Below are positions 1 to 8,949 of a stretch of 64,000 bases of DNA, piece by piece. The stretch lies in assembly GCA_046160045.1 (NCBI GenBank), contig JBJXGR010000267.1:1-64000 (forward strand). The letters are read 5' to 3'. The stretch's first letter is position 1. Every line of letters begins with the position of its first letter. The notes beneath the pieces are model-generated. The model was not told the origin of the DNA. It ran no database searches and saw only the letters and a list, made by a program, of their open reading frames with translations. A program made the position numbers and the translations under genes. This DNA comes from CAZGUX01 sp046160045. Lineage in GTDB: Bacteria > Acidobacteriota > Terriglobia > Bryobacterales > Bryobacteraceae.

Positions 1-1837
1 CAGAAAGCCGCCGAAGCTCGACTCCTCAACGTACTGAAGCGGCTTCCCAACGACGTCGAGACCTCGATCAACCTCGCCCGCGTGCTGATGTCGCGGAGTG
101 ACCGGAAGGGAGCCGAAGACCTGTTGCGGAACGCCGCGACGGCTTCCCCACAGAATGCGACCGCGCTTTTCGCCCTCGCGGATTTCTGCAACCTGACAGG
201 AACTGATGAGCAAGCGGTGGATTACTACGCGCGCGGCCTGCGCATCCAGGTTGACCACCCGCAGGCGCTCGCCGCCTTGGGCAGGTTATACGCCAGGGTG
301 GGCCGCAGCCAGGATGCGGACGCCACGTTCGCACAGCTTGCGAAGAACCCGGATCGCCGCTTCCGCTACTCGTATGGGATGAGGCTTTTTGAAACCGGGA
401 GAAAGGACTCCGCGATCGCGGAGTTCGCACGGATCTTCAAAGAAGACCCGGCAGACCGGGAAGCGCGTACACACTTGATCAACGCCTATCTCGACTCGAA
501 CCGGACCCGCGAAGCGGAGCAACTGCTGGCCAGCCACGGCGATCTCCAGGAATCCCAAGGATGCGGACGCACTGGTACAACGGGCGCGGATTCATCTTTC
601 GCGCGGGGCGCCCGATGCAGCCGAGAAAGATCTTCAGGTGGCCCTCCAGTATCAGCCAGAGTCGGCGGAAGCTCATTATCTAATCGCGCAGGTGCACGGC
701 TACCAAAAAAGGGACCGGCTGCAGCAGCAGGAACTGGCCGAGGCGATTCGTCTCGAACCCCGCTATACGACTGCCCGTGTCGCGCTCTCGAGGCTGCTGA
801 CAAGCAAAGATCCTAAAGGAGCCTTGGACGTCGCCGACTCCGCTCCGGAGCCCCAGCGGCAGGAGTTAGCTCTGCGGATTCAAAGAATCTGGCCGCTGCT
901 CGAATTGAATCGGGTCGAGGAAGCTCGCGAAGGCATCACGGCGCTTTCCTCCACCGGGAACTCGGAGGTGCTCCTTCAGGACGCGGTTCTACGCATGCGC
1001 CAGAGAGACTGTGCGGCTGCACGAGCCAGCGCACAAAAAGCTCTCGCGGCGAATCCCGCGGAAGTACGGGCGCTCGAATTGATCCTGCGTTGTTCGGCAG
1101 GCGAGCAACGGCCAGGCGATGGTCTTGAGATCGTCCGCCGCCATGCCTCTCAGAACGGCGCCATTGCCGCCGTCCAGATGTTTCTGGGGCGCGCGGAGAT
1201 GCAGGCGGGCAACCGCGTGCAAGCGCGAACCGCTTTCAAAGCGGCCCGGGCGGCCTCTGCCGGCGCGCCGGATGCCGATTTGGCTCTCATCGATCTGGAC
1301 ATCGCCGAACGGAAATTGGACGACGCGCGGCGCCGTGTATCCCTTTTGCCCGGAGGCTCCGGCGATGCGGCCGCATCGGCCAAGCTCGGCCTGATCGAGC
1401 AGGTTGCGGGGAACTACCGGGCGGCGAGCGAGCACTACCGGAAGGTCCTCCAGACCAACCCCCGGGAAGTCTTCGTTCTCAACAGCCTTGCGTATATTCT
1501 CGCCGAGTTCATCGGAAACCCGGCCGAGGCTCTGCCCTATGCTCAGGCTGCCAAAGAGCTTGCGCCCGAGAATGCCGCCGTTGACGATACACTCGGTTGG
1601 ACATACTACAAAATGGGTTTGTATCCGAAGGCAGTTCGGCACCTCGAACTTGCGGTGGAACGAGGGGCAAGCGCGCGAAGGCATGCGCATCTCGCCATGG
1701 CATACGCCAGGAGCGGCAACAGAATGCGCGCCAAACAAACACTCGCGACCGCTCTAAAGCTCGATCCCAACCTTCCGGAAGCGTCGCTGGCTCAAAAGGT
1801 CGTAGCCGAAGCCGTGATTGCGGCGCGCAACAACTAA
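1..1837 (+). pseudogene. TPR-repeat protein, 5' end outside window, frameshifted near position 548
   Basis: The reading frame is open from the first base, so the gene starts upstream of the window. It encodes successive 34-residue helix-turn-helix units of the tetratricopeptide type, with recurring A-L-x-L-A and P-x-N/D-x-x-A patterns, for example around 1440-1570 and 1600-1790. Frame 1 is coherent up to about 545. Afterwards the sensible TPR sequence (RNPKDADALVQRAR...) continues in frame 2 from position 548 to the stop at 1835-1837. A net +1 base separates the two halves, so this is either a real frameshift mutation or an assembly error. TPR proteins are scaffolds for protein-protein contact; the specific partner is unknown. 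No signal peptide can be judged without the start. An internal ATG at 638 could allow translation of the C-terminal 399 residues alone. Confidence 0.7.
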
Positions 1838-1851
1838 TCGAACGCGTCGCC

Positions 1852-2094
1852 CTACCGCAAGAGTCGGGGGTCAATACCGTGATGACGAACGCGAACGACC
1901 CGGACCTGTGCGCTGTCCGGATGTTGGGGGTTGATCAGCGTGTCGACCAAGGAGGCCATTTCCTCGCCGGTACGAATCCCGGACACTCCGAGTTTGCCGC
2001 GCAGGCGTCAATAGTAGCCCGCCCCCGGTGCCGGTTCGCCAGCTTTGTTCAACTCGGCCAATTTCAAGACCTCCATGGCAATCTGCCCATATCA
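1852..2094 (-). pseudogene. Possible gene remnant with internal stop
   Basis: On the minus strand a protein-like stretch begins around 2094 (YGQIAMEVLKLAELNKAGEP). It is cut by a TGA after GAGYY near 2008-2012 and then continues in the same frame as RLRGKLGVSGIRTGEEMASL down to a TAG at 1852-1854. The residue composition looks like former coding sequence rather than random GC-rich shadow. No family is recognised. It fills most of the 343-base space between the TPR gene and the CBM9-like gene, where I see no other intact gene. Confidence 0.25.
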
Positions 2095-2180
2095 TGCGGG
2101 CAACTTGCACGCGACGCAATCATCGGGGACCCTGACTCCCAGGCTTCAACGCTTCCGCATTTTCGACTACCATCGTCTTC

Positions 2181-2900
2181 ATGACCCGTGCCGGCGCCCT
2201 CCTCCTGGCGGCAATCTCGCTCAACGCCGCCGACTTTCCCCGCTACGACATCCTGCGCACACCGTCCGCGATCAAGGTGGACGGCCGCCTCGACGAGCGG
2301 GCCTGGCGCAGAGCCAAACCTGCGGGCGACTTCCACTTCAACTGGTGGACCGCCGGCGCCAAAGAACAGACCGTCGCCAAATTGTTGTGGGACGACGACC
2401 GCCTGTACGTCAGCTACTATTGCCACGACAAACACATCTCGGCCACCGTCACCGAGCGGCACGGACCGGTCTCCAAGGATGATTGCGTGGAGATCTTCCT
2501 GAGCCCGAACCCGTCGAAGCCGCGCAACTACTACGGCTTTGAGATGAACGTCATCGGCACAATGCTGAACTTCAGGATCGCCGACTGGTGGACCGGCAAA
2601 CCGCAATGGGAGCCGGAAGGCGTCGAGCTAAGAACCTCGTACTTCGGCCTTCCGAAGAAGGACGAGTCCCCGCGGGATGACCACTGGACGTTGGAAGTGT
2701 CGATTCCCTTCCGCAATTTCGCCAGGGACGCTGCGCATGTGCCGCCTCGCGATGGCGACGAGTGGAGAATCGGCCTCAACCGCGCCGGCGGCGTGACCGA
2801 TGCCCAGTACAGCACCTGGGCGCCCGTCGCGACGCCCACGCCGAACTTTCACGTCCCTGAATCGTTTGGCTACGTGCGTTTTGTGAACCGGAAACCGTAA
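2181..2900 (+). CDS. Secreted carbohydrate-binding family 9-like protein
   Basis: 239 residues. A short signal peptide (MTRAGALLLAAISLNAA) suggests export. The rest matches the CBM9-like sandwich domain: an opening S-A-I-K-V-D-G-R-L-D-E-x-A-W motif at about 30-45, then L-L-W-D-D-D-R-L-Y-V-S-Y, then D-D-C-V-E-I-F-L-S-P, and a C-terminal W-R-I-G-L-N-R. In characterised enzymes this domain binds sugar-chain ends; stand-alone secreted copies such as this one are common in plant-polymer degraders and their ligand is usually unknown. The gene is convergent with the next gene, with only 6 bases between the stops. The start ATG at 2181 is the first in frame before the signal peptide. Confidence 0.8.
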   Translation: MTRAGALLLAAISLNAADFPRYDILRTPSAIKVDGRLDERAWRRAKPAGDFHFNWWTAGAKEQTVAKLLWDDDRLYVSYYCHDKHISATVTERHGPVSKDDCVEIFLSPNPSKPRNYYGFEMNVIGTMLNFRIADWWTGKPQWEPEGVELRTSYFGLPKKDESPRDDHWTLEVSIPFRNFARDAAHVPPRDGDEWRIGLNRAGGVTDAQYSTWAPVATPTPNFHVPESFGYVRFVNRKP

Positions 2901-2906
2901 CCGCGC

Positions 2907-4433
2907 CTACTTCGGCGAAGCGCCGGGTTGCTTCGTGTCCGCGGGTTGCTGGCGCACTTTCTGAAAGTATTGCTGGACGTAGTGCTGCAGGCTCTCGGGC
3001 ACTTCGTCGCGGTGAATCTCCCCGCCGCCCTGCCCATGCACGGCCGCGTTCTGTGAGTACGGCGTCCGGATGTTCTGCCTGGTCGACTGCACCTCGACGG
3101 TGGCTTCCCCCGTGACGTTCTGCGAGCGCTTGCCCAGGATCTCGCTGATCTTGCCCATGGCTTCCATCTGTTCGGCCGCGCGCAGGTCTTTCGACCCATC
3201 CTGTTTGCCCATGCCGCTTCCCGGAGTCTGGCTGGAGGCGTTCTCCGTGCTCTTGCCTTTGCTGGCGCCTTCCGACGACTGGCCCTCGTTCGATTCGCCC
3301 GGCTCGCCTTCTTCGCCTTCGCCCTTCTGTCCCTGCTGTTGACCCTTCTCGGCGGCGCCTTTTGAACCCGCGCCCTTTTGCTGGATGGAGGACTGCGGGT
3401 TGCCGCCTTGCGACTTGGCCGCCTGCGCCATGTTGGCTCCCGATTGGGGCTTCATCTTCGACATCAGGTTGTTCATCGCCTCGCGGAATTTCTGGGCCAG
3501 GCTGGAATTCTCCTCCGCCCCGCCCGGAGCCTGCTTGCCGCCCGACTCCTCATCGCCGTTCTTGCTGTTGGGCCCTTCCTTCCCGGTTGAATCGGAGGAC
3601 GACTCGCCCTCATCGGGGTTCTCCCCAGGGTCGCCTTCGGTAGCTTCTTCTCCGCTCCGCGGGTCGCCCGTTCCCTTTCCCTGGCCCTTCTGGTCGCCCT
3701 TCCCGGTGCCGAGGCGGTCGTTATCGACGTCCGGAACTTCAATCGTGTCCAGGACCTTGTCGGGCGCGGCGTCCAGTTGCTTCTCGTCTTCGAAGCGCTT
3801 GTCGTCGGCCTGAACTCCGGTCGGCGGTTCCGTTTCCGCGGTCGCCGGACGATTGCCCTGCTGTTTGGCCAACCTGGTCTCGAAGCGTCCGCCAAAGGCG
3901 TCGAACACCACCTGGATCAGCGGCGCCCGGACATCCAGCCGATGCTCCACGCCATAGCGCAGAGCGAACAGCGAACCCGTCGTGGCCAACAATCCCACGA
4001 ACAGCATCGCCGTCCGGGGCAGGGAGAACGGAATGGCTGCGCGTACGTCAACGTCCCGCGACAGGCGTTCCGCCATGCTCCTCTGGCATACCAGGACTCC
4101 TTGAGGCACTCTCCGGTCTTCCGTCCTGGAGAAGAACCACGCCGTCGACAGAGAATCGTTCAGGCACATCCGCTCGTCAACCAACTGCGCCACCCGATAC
4201 GGCTCAGGCAAGCGTTGGCGGAGACGCCAGGCGCCGGCTACGAGGCTCCCGCCGACCAGCAGGACAAGCCAATGCCAGTCGAGCAGTTGTGTCCCCACCA
4301 GCAGAATCACAATCGCCCCGCCGAGACCCAGACAGGCCGCAGTCATGCCTTGGGCGACGGCTTCCTGCAGCATCACCCGCCGGCGGGCGCGCCCGACGAC
4401 ACCCTGAATCGGATCCTGTTCGTGGTGGTTCAT
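2907..4433 (-). CDS. Membrane protein with long low-complexity tail (DUF4175-like)
   Basis: 508 residues. The N-terminal part has two adjacent membrane segments at about 28-70 (AACLGLGGAIVILLVGTQLL and WLVLLVGGSLVAGAWRL) and another near 145-165 (TAMLFVGLLATTGSLFAL). From about residue 190 the chain becomes a long low-complexity stretch rich in G, E, Q, S, K and D, ending in a more ordered tail near 420-500 with QMEAMGKISEILGKRSQN. This layout resembles DUF4175-like proteins found in bacterial gene clusters with DUF58/MoxR-type genes, but that is a resemblance rather than a proven family. A disordered, charged tail after membrane helices suggests an envelope or assembly role. No partner genes lie beside it. 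Confidence 0.65.
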   Translation of the reverse strand: MNHHEQDPIQGVVGRARRRVMLQEAVAQGMTAACLGLGGAIVILLVGTQLLDWHWLVLLVGGSLVAGAWRLRQRLPEPYRVAQLVDERMCLNDSLSTAWFFSRTEDRRVPQGVLVCQRSMAERLSRDVDVRAAIPFSLPRTAMLFVGLLATTGSLFALRYGVEHRLDVRAPLIQVVFDAFGGRFETRLAKQQGNRPATAETEPPTGVQADDKRFEDEKQLDAAPDKVLDTIEVPDVDNDRLGTGKGDQKGQGKGTGDPRSGEEATEGDPGENPDEGESSSDSTGKEGPNSKNGDEESGGKQAPGGAEENSSLAQKFREAMNNLMSKMKPQSGANMAQAAKSQGGNPQSSIQQKGAGSKGAAEKGQQQGQKGEGEEGEPGESNEGQSSEGASKGKSTENASSQTPGSGMGKQDGSKDLRAAEQMEAMGKISEILGKRSQNVTGEATVEVQSTRQNIRTPYSQNAAVHGQGGGEIHRDEVPESLQHYVQQYFQKVRQQPADTKQPGASPK

Positions 4434-4460
4434 TCCGGATGAATGCGGTCCCGTCCTTAA

Positions 4461-5687
4461 TTATTGCAGAGCTTCAGTGGCGGGACTGAGGATTTCCAGG
4501 CTCCGGAACAGAACTTCCAAGTCCTGTTTTGGATTGAGTTGCAAGCCAAAGCGCCCCGTACGCCGGCCGGGATCGTTGTTGGCGTCGGCCGTCTTGGTCC
4601 CATTGATCAGCACGGTGATCCGGCCGGCATAAGCGGCCACCGCCATCTCGTTCCACACGTCTGGCTGATAGAAATCTGTCTTCTCCGCGGGCCCCGTGTG
4701 CAGGATCCAACCGCGCCCTCCCGGCTCCTGCAAGCCGCCCGCATCCCGGGTCGGATAGACCTCGACTTCGTAGCCGATCGGCCCGCCGATCCGCAGTTTC
4801 GGATGGTTCATGCGGAAGAAGAACCCGCTGTTGCCCTTGACGGCGCGGTATTGGAGGCGGACCGCAAAATCGCCGTACTCGCCTTTAGAAAGGAGAAAGC
4901 CGCGCTCCGTCGATTCCGGCTTCTGGATGCCGCGAAAGACTCCGTCCGCGACGGTCCAGTCGCCGCCGCCGAACCGTTCCCACGCCGCCAGGTTCATCGG
5001 CAGCGGCTTCCACGTGTGGCGGCCGAGGTCCTGAATCCGCAGGTTCCGCCACCGTACTTCCTTTGGATGCGGCCCCTTGAACGCGTGTACCTGCAGGCCG
5101 ATGAATCCATCCAGGTCGGCGGTGTCGATCAGGTTGGCGCACGGAACGCCATTGATCCACGTCTTGATCGAAACCCCGCGCGCCTCCACGCGGTACCGGT
5201 TCCACTGATTGTCTCTGAACGCGACCCGGGCCGCCGGATCGGACGAGATGTTGTGCAGCCATCCTCGGCGCGCTTCGTCGTAGATTCCTCCCGAGTCCGC
5301 GGAGGACTCGCTGGAGATCTCCACCTGATAGCCGTGCACCCGGCCGGCGGGCCATTTCCGCTTCTGCCGGGTGGCATTCAGCGTCGTCACCTCCGCATCC
5401 GCGCCGTATGTGTGGCTTCGAATCTGTACTCCCGAGTTCAAGACCGGGTCCACCAGCACTTCAAATTCCAGAATGAAATCCCCGTAGGTGCGACGAGTGC
5501 ACAGGAAAGAATTCGGGCTGCCCTCCGCCGAGCGGCCGACGATGATTCCTTTCTCCACCGAATAGGTGGCCGTGCCGTTCTTCTGTTCCCAGCCGGCGAG
5601 GTCGCTCCCGTTGAACAGAGGTGTCCATTTCTCGGCGCCGAAAAGCGTCAAGGGTATTAGAACCAAGGAGATCAGAAGGTGACTCAT
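4461..5687 (-). CDS. Secreted protein with two DUF1080 (3-keto-disaccharide hydrolase-type) domains
   Basis: 408 residues with a signal peptide (MSHLLISLVLIPLTLFGAEK). Two tandem jelly-roll domains follow. The first, about 20-215, opens with the family hallmark W-x-P-L-F-N-G-x-D-L-x-G-W and contains I-Q-I-R-S-H and a Q-V-H-A-F-K-G-P-H-P motif. The second, about 225-400, has N-S-G-F-F-F-R and ends with F-R-S-L-E-I. The DUF1080/laminin-G-like family (PF06439) includes 3-keto-disaccharide hydrolases and many unassigned secreted proteins; a two-domain form is common in Acidobacteria and Planctomycetes. It is likely periplasmic and acts on sugars, but the substrate is not shown by the sequence. 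Confidence 0.85.
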   Translation of the reverse strand: MSHLLISLVLIPLTLFGAEKWTPLFNGSDLAGWEQKNGTATYSVEKGIIVGRSAEGSPNSFLCTRRTYGDFILEFEVLVDPVLNSGVQIRSHTYGADAEVTTLNATRQKRKWPAGRVHGYQVEISSESSADSGGIYDEARRGWLHNISSDPAARVAFRDNQWNRYRVEARGVSIKTWINGVPCANLIDTADLDGFIGLQVHAFKGPHPKEVRWRNLRIQDLGRHTWKPLPMNLAAWERFGGGDWTVADGVFRGIQKPESTERGFLLSKGEYGDFAVRLQYRAVKGNSGFFFRMNHPKLRIGGPIGYEVEVYPTRDAGGLQEPGGRGWILHTGPAEKTDFYQPDVWNEMAVAAYAGRITVLINGTKTADANNDPGRRTGRFGLQLNPKQDLEVLFRSLEILSPATEALQ

Positions 5688-5798
5688 GCTGGATCGAGCG
5701 TATCACCGATCATGTCCTGAACTGAAGCGGCCCCGGGAAGCCGGGAACCCGGTTTTATCCGCGTCTGGCCGGGGCCCCCGGGTGATATTCTGAAGTCG

Positions 5799-7385
5799 AT
5801 GAGTTTGTTGTCACCACGTCTGCATCTGAAGCTGGCTCAGAAACAGATCCTGACGCCCAGTCTTCTGCAGATGGTCACGGTCCTGCAGTTGAATCGTCTT
5901 GAATTAAAAGAGATGATCAACCAGGAGATCGTCGAGAACCCGGTCCTGGAAGAGTCGGCCGAGGGCGGCGAGGAGATTTCGCCGGAGGAACTTCTGCCCT
6001 TGCTCGAGGTGGAGCGTCTGCCGGAGGAGCAGCAGCGGCTGGAGGACGCGATTCTGGTCGACTCGGCCAAGAGCGGCGACGCCATGGGCGAAACCGCCGA
6101 GGCTGACAGCTTGACCTCGGAAACTCAGGCGGCCGGGGATCTGACGCCATCCGAAGCACCGGTCGAACCGCTGCCTGCCGCCGCTGAGAGCAACGACCCG
6201 TTTGACGAGATCGATTTCGGCAGCTATTTCGACGAATATCTCGACCCCGGCCACAAAAGCCCGGCCTCCGAGTCCGTGGAGAAGCCGTCCTTCGAGACAT
6301 TTCTGTCGTCGCCGGTCACGCTGTACGATCACCTTCGTTCGCAGTTGAGCATCTCCGAGGTGACGGAAGATGCGCGGGAAGCCGCCGAAGTGATCATCGG
6401 CAACCTCAACGAGGACGGATACCTGGTAGCTTCGCTCGAAGAGATGTCGGAGTCGGAGCAGATTGGTGTCGACGTGATGCGTCGCGGCCTGGAAGCGGTG
6501 CAAACGCTCGACCCGGCCGGCGTTGGGGCGCGCGACCTGCGGGAGTGCCTGCTGCTGCAACTCGAGAGCCGCAACGGCCGTGGGGGTGTGGCCTGGTCGA
6601 TCGTACACGACCACCTGAAGCTGGTCGAGATGCAGAATTTTCGCGAGCTGGCAAAGGTTCTCGGCCGCCCGCAGGAGCATGTCGACATCGCGCTCAATGT
6701 CATCCGCCATCTGAATCCACGCCCCGGGCTGCGCTATTCGGCAAGCGGCGCGCGCATCGTGGAGCCGGACGTCTACATCACCAAGGACGGCGACGATTAC
6801 ATCATTCAGATGAATGATGAGGACATTCCCCAACTGCGGCTGAACTCCAATTACCGGCGCATGCTGGAACGCGACAATGGCGCCACCAAGGAAGTCCGCA
6901 ACTATGTAAAAGAACGGTTCACCTCGGCGATTCAGCTGATGAAGAACATCGAGCAGCGGAAGCAGACCATCATGAAGGTCTGCCAGTCGATGGTTCGCCG
7001 CCAGACCGAGTTTCTCGCTCAGGGCATTGACCAGCTAAAGCCGATGATGATCAAGGAGGTGGCCGAAGAGATCGGAGTCCATCCGTCCACGGTTAGCCGC
7101 GCGGTGGCGGGCAAGTTCGCCCACACACCGCAGGGGGTTTTCGAACTGCGCTATTTCTTCTCGGAAGCTGTGCAGGGCCCCTCGGGCAGCGAGACGCCTC
7201 TGCTGATTCTCAAACGCAAGGTCAAAAAGATGATCGAGGACGAGGACAAACGAAGACCCTTGACCGATGAACAAATCACGGCCATGCTGAATGCGCAGGG
7301 TATTCAGGTGACCCGGCGGACCGTCGCCAAGTATCGCGAGGATATGAAGATTCCGTCGACGCACCAGAGAAGGATGAAGAGTTGA
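5799..7385 (+). CDS. rpoN: RNA polymerase sigma-54 factor
   Basis: 528 residues, full length. Region I at the N-terminus is the glutamine/leucine-rich activator-contact segment (LKLAQKQILTPSLLQMVTVL). Region II, about 50-150, is acidic and divergent. The core-binding and HTH parts follow, and the C-terminus holds the RpoN box as VTRRTVAKYRE at about 505-515, which reads the -24 promoter element. The factor directs polymerase to -24/-12 promoters that need an AAA+ activator; no such activator is encoded in this window. It is the first gene of an apparent rpoN-hpf-rapZ operon, with hpf 55 bases downstream. Confidence 0.97.
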   Translation: MSLLSPRLHLKLAQKQILTPSLLQMVTVLQLNRLELKEMINQEIVENPVLEESAEGGEEISPEELLPLLEVERLPEEQQRLEDAILVDSAKSGDAMGETAEADSLTSETQAAGDLTPSEAPVEPLPAAAESNDPFDEIDFGSYFDEYLDPGHKSPASESVEKPSFETFLSSPVTLYDHLRSQLSISEVTEDAREAAEVIIGNLNEDGYLVASLEEMSESEQIGVDVMRRGLEAVQTLDPAGVGARDLRECLLLQLESRNGRGGVAWSIVHDHLKLVEMQNFRELAKVLGRPQEHVDIALNVIRHLNPRPGLRYSASGARIVEPDVYITKDGDDYIIQMNDEDIPQLRLNSNYRRMLERDNGATKEVRNYVKERFTSAIQLMKNIEQRKQTIMKVCQSMVRRQTEFLAQGIDQLKPMMIKEVAEEIGVHPSTVSRAVAGKFAHTPQGVFELRYFFSEAVQGPSGSETPLLILKRKVKKMIEDEDKRRPLTDEQITAMLNAQGIQVTRRTVAKYREDMKIPSTHQRRMKS

Positions 7386-7440
7386 AGTAACGGATGCCGT
7401 CCTGGCTCCCCCGGAGCGGCGTCCAATCAAGGAGGACCGA

Positions 7441-8022
7441 ATGAAGGTCACATACACAGGTAAAGTGGAACTGGCGCCGCCCCAGCAGAAGAAGGTAGAG
7501 GCCAAGATGGCCAAGCTGGGCAAGTTGCTCGATGGCAGGCACGAGCGCGGCGCGCACGTCGTGCTGGTCCAGCAGCGGCATCTCCACAAGGCCGAGATCA
7601 CCGTGCATTATCACGACCATCCCCTGGTCGCGACGGCGTCCAGTTCCGACCCGTTGACGGCGATTTGCGAGGCCATTGGAAACCTCGAAAAGCAGGCCAT
7701 CCGGGTGCGGGCCAAATGGCGTGACACGAAACGGACCCCACGGAAGGCGACCGAGGCCGCCGAGGCGGCTGAACGCGCGACGGCGACCGCCACGGCCGAG
7801 GCGGCGGCAAAGACGCCCAAACCGGCCGGGAAGCCCGCCAAGGCGGCTCCCAAGGTCAAGCGCGTCGAACCGAGCGGCGATCACAAACCGATGACCGTCG
7901 ATGAAGCGGTCCTCGAGATGGAAGCCGAGCGTAGTTACCTGGTGTACCGGGACGCCGATACCGATCGCGTCTCGGTGATGATCCGCCGCCCGGACGGCAA
8001 CTACGACCTGATCGAAGCCTGA
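7441..8022 (+). CDS. hpf: Ribosome hibernation promoting factor, long form
   Basis: 193 residues. The N-terminal S30AE/RaiA-like domain, about 1-95 (MKVTYTGKVELAPPQQKKVE...), is followed by an alanine/lysine/proline-rich linker at about 96-140. A C-terminal dimerisation domain, about 143-193, follows (KPMTVDEAVLEMEAE, then SVMIRRPDGNYDLIEA). This two-domain structure is the long HPF that forms inactive 100S ribosome dimers in stationary phase. A strong ribosome-binding site, AAGGAGG, sits about 8 bases before the ATG. Placement directly after rpoN is the conserved arrangement seen in many Gram-negative bacteria. Confidence 0.93.
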   Translation: MKVTYTGKVELAPPQQKKVEAKMAKLGKLLDGRHERGAHVVLVQQRHLHKAEITVHYHDHPLVATASSSDPLTAICEAIGNLEKQAIRVRAKWRDTKRTPRKATEAAEAAERATATATAEAAAKTPKPAGKPAKAAPKVKRVEPSGDHKPMTVDEAVLEMEAERSYLVYRDADTDRVSVMIRRPDGNYDLIEA

Positions 8023-8037
8023 GCTTCTTTGACCTGA

Positions 8038-8919
8038 ATGGCCAACAGCCCTTCCCGCCCTGCAACCGAGCTGGTCATCATCACGGGACTCAGCGGCTCC
8101 GGGAAGGGCTCTGTCCTTAAAGCCCTGGAGGACGCCGGCTACTACGCCGTCGACAACCTGCCGATCGACCTGATCCCGAAGCTGGCCGAACTGGCGGAGG
8201 ACTCGCCACGCATTCGCTGTGCCGCGGTGGTCGTCGACATCCGCGAGGGTGAGCGCCTGGTGGAGTTCCCGCACATCTTTGCGGCGGTTCGCGAGAAGGC
8301 GCCGGCCCGGCTGGTCTTTCTGGAAGCGAGCGAAAGCGTACTTCTCCGCCGCTTCAGCGAGACGCGCCGGCCCCATCCCCTGGGCGCAAGCCGTTCTGTC
8401 GCCCGGAGTGTTCGCGCCGAACGAAAGCGCCTCGAACCCATTCGGGCGCTGGCCGACATCATCATCGACACGTCCAAGTTCAACGTGCACGAACTGCGCG
8501 ATCACATTGTCGACCGCATCCGCGGCAAGCGGGGAGCGGCCCAATTACTGGTGCACGTGTTGAGTTTCGGCTATCGCCACGGCGTGCCCGCCGAGGCCGA
8601 CCTGGTCTTCGACGTCCGATTCCTGCCTAATCCGAATTACATCCCGCGATTTAAGAAGCTCACCGGCAAGGATCCGAAAGTGGCGAAATACATCGCCTCC
8701 TTTCCGCAGACGAATGAGTTCATCGCCCGGATCTCCGACCTGTTGATCTACCTGCTGCCGCATTACCTCCAGGAGGGGAAGAGTTACCTGACGATCGCGT
8801 TCGGCTGCACGGGCGGCCATCATCGTTCGGTGATGATCGCCCAGCGGATCCACGCCAATCTGGCCGCGGCCGGATACCGGGTGAAGGCCAGCCATCGCGA
8901 CACGGCCAAGCCGGTGTGA
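8038..8919 (+). CDS. rapZ: RapZ/YvcJ-type nucleotide-binding protein
   Basis: 293 residues. The N-terminal P-loop is TGLSGSGKGSVLKALEDAG followed by YYAVDNLP, both typical of RapZ. The C-terminal domain carries SFGYRHGVP, DVRFLPNPN and GCTGGHHRSV, the signature of the RNase-adapter half. In Escherichia coli RapZ binds the small RNA GlmZ and couples amino-sugar supply to RNase E; in other phyla the role is unclear. The residue after the P-loop lysine is glycine (GKG-S) where GK[S/T] is usual. The gene follows hpf by 15 bases. No ptsN, hprK or npr gene accompanies it. Confidence 0.93.
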   Translation: MANSPSRPATELVIITGLSGSGKGSVLKALEDAGYYAVDNLPIDLIPKLAELAEDSPRIRCAAVVVDIREGERLVEFPHIFAAVREKAPARLVFLEASESVLLRRFSETRRPHPLGASRSVARSVRAERKRLEPIRALADIIIDTSKFNVHELRDHIVDRIRGKRGAAQLLVHVLSFGYRHGVPAEADLVFDVRFLPNPNYIPRFKKLTGKDPKVAKYIASFPQTNEFIARISDLLIYLLPHYLQEGKSYLTIAFGCTGGHHRSVMIAQRIHANLAAAGYRVKASHRDTAKPV

Positions 8920-8949
8920 AAAGTGCATGGGCCGAACACATGCGGCCCA

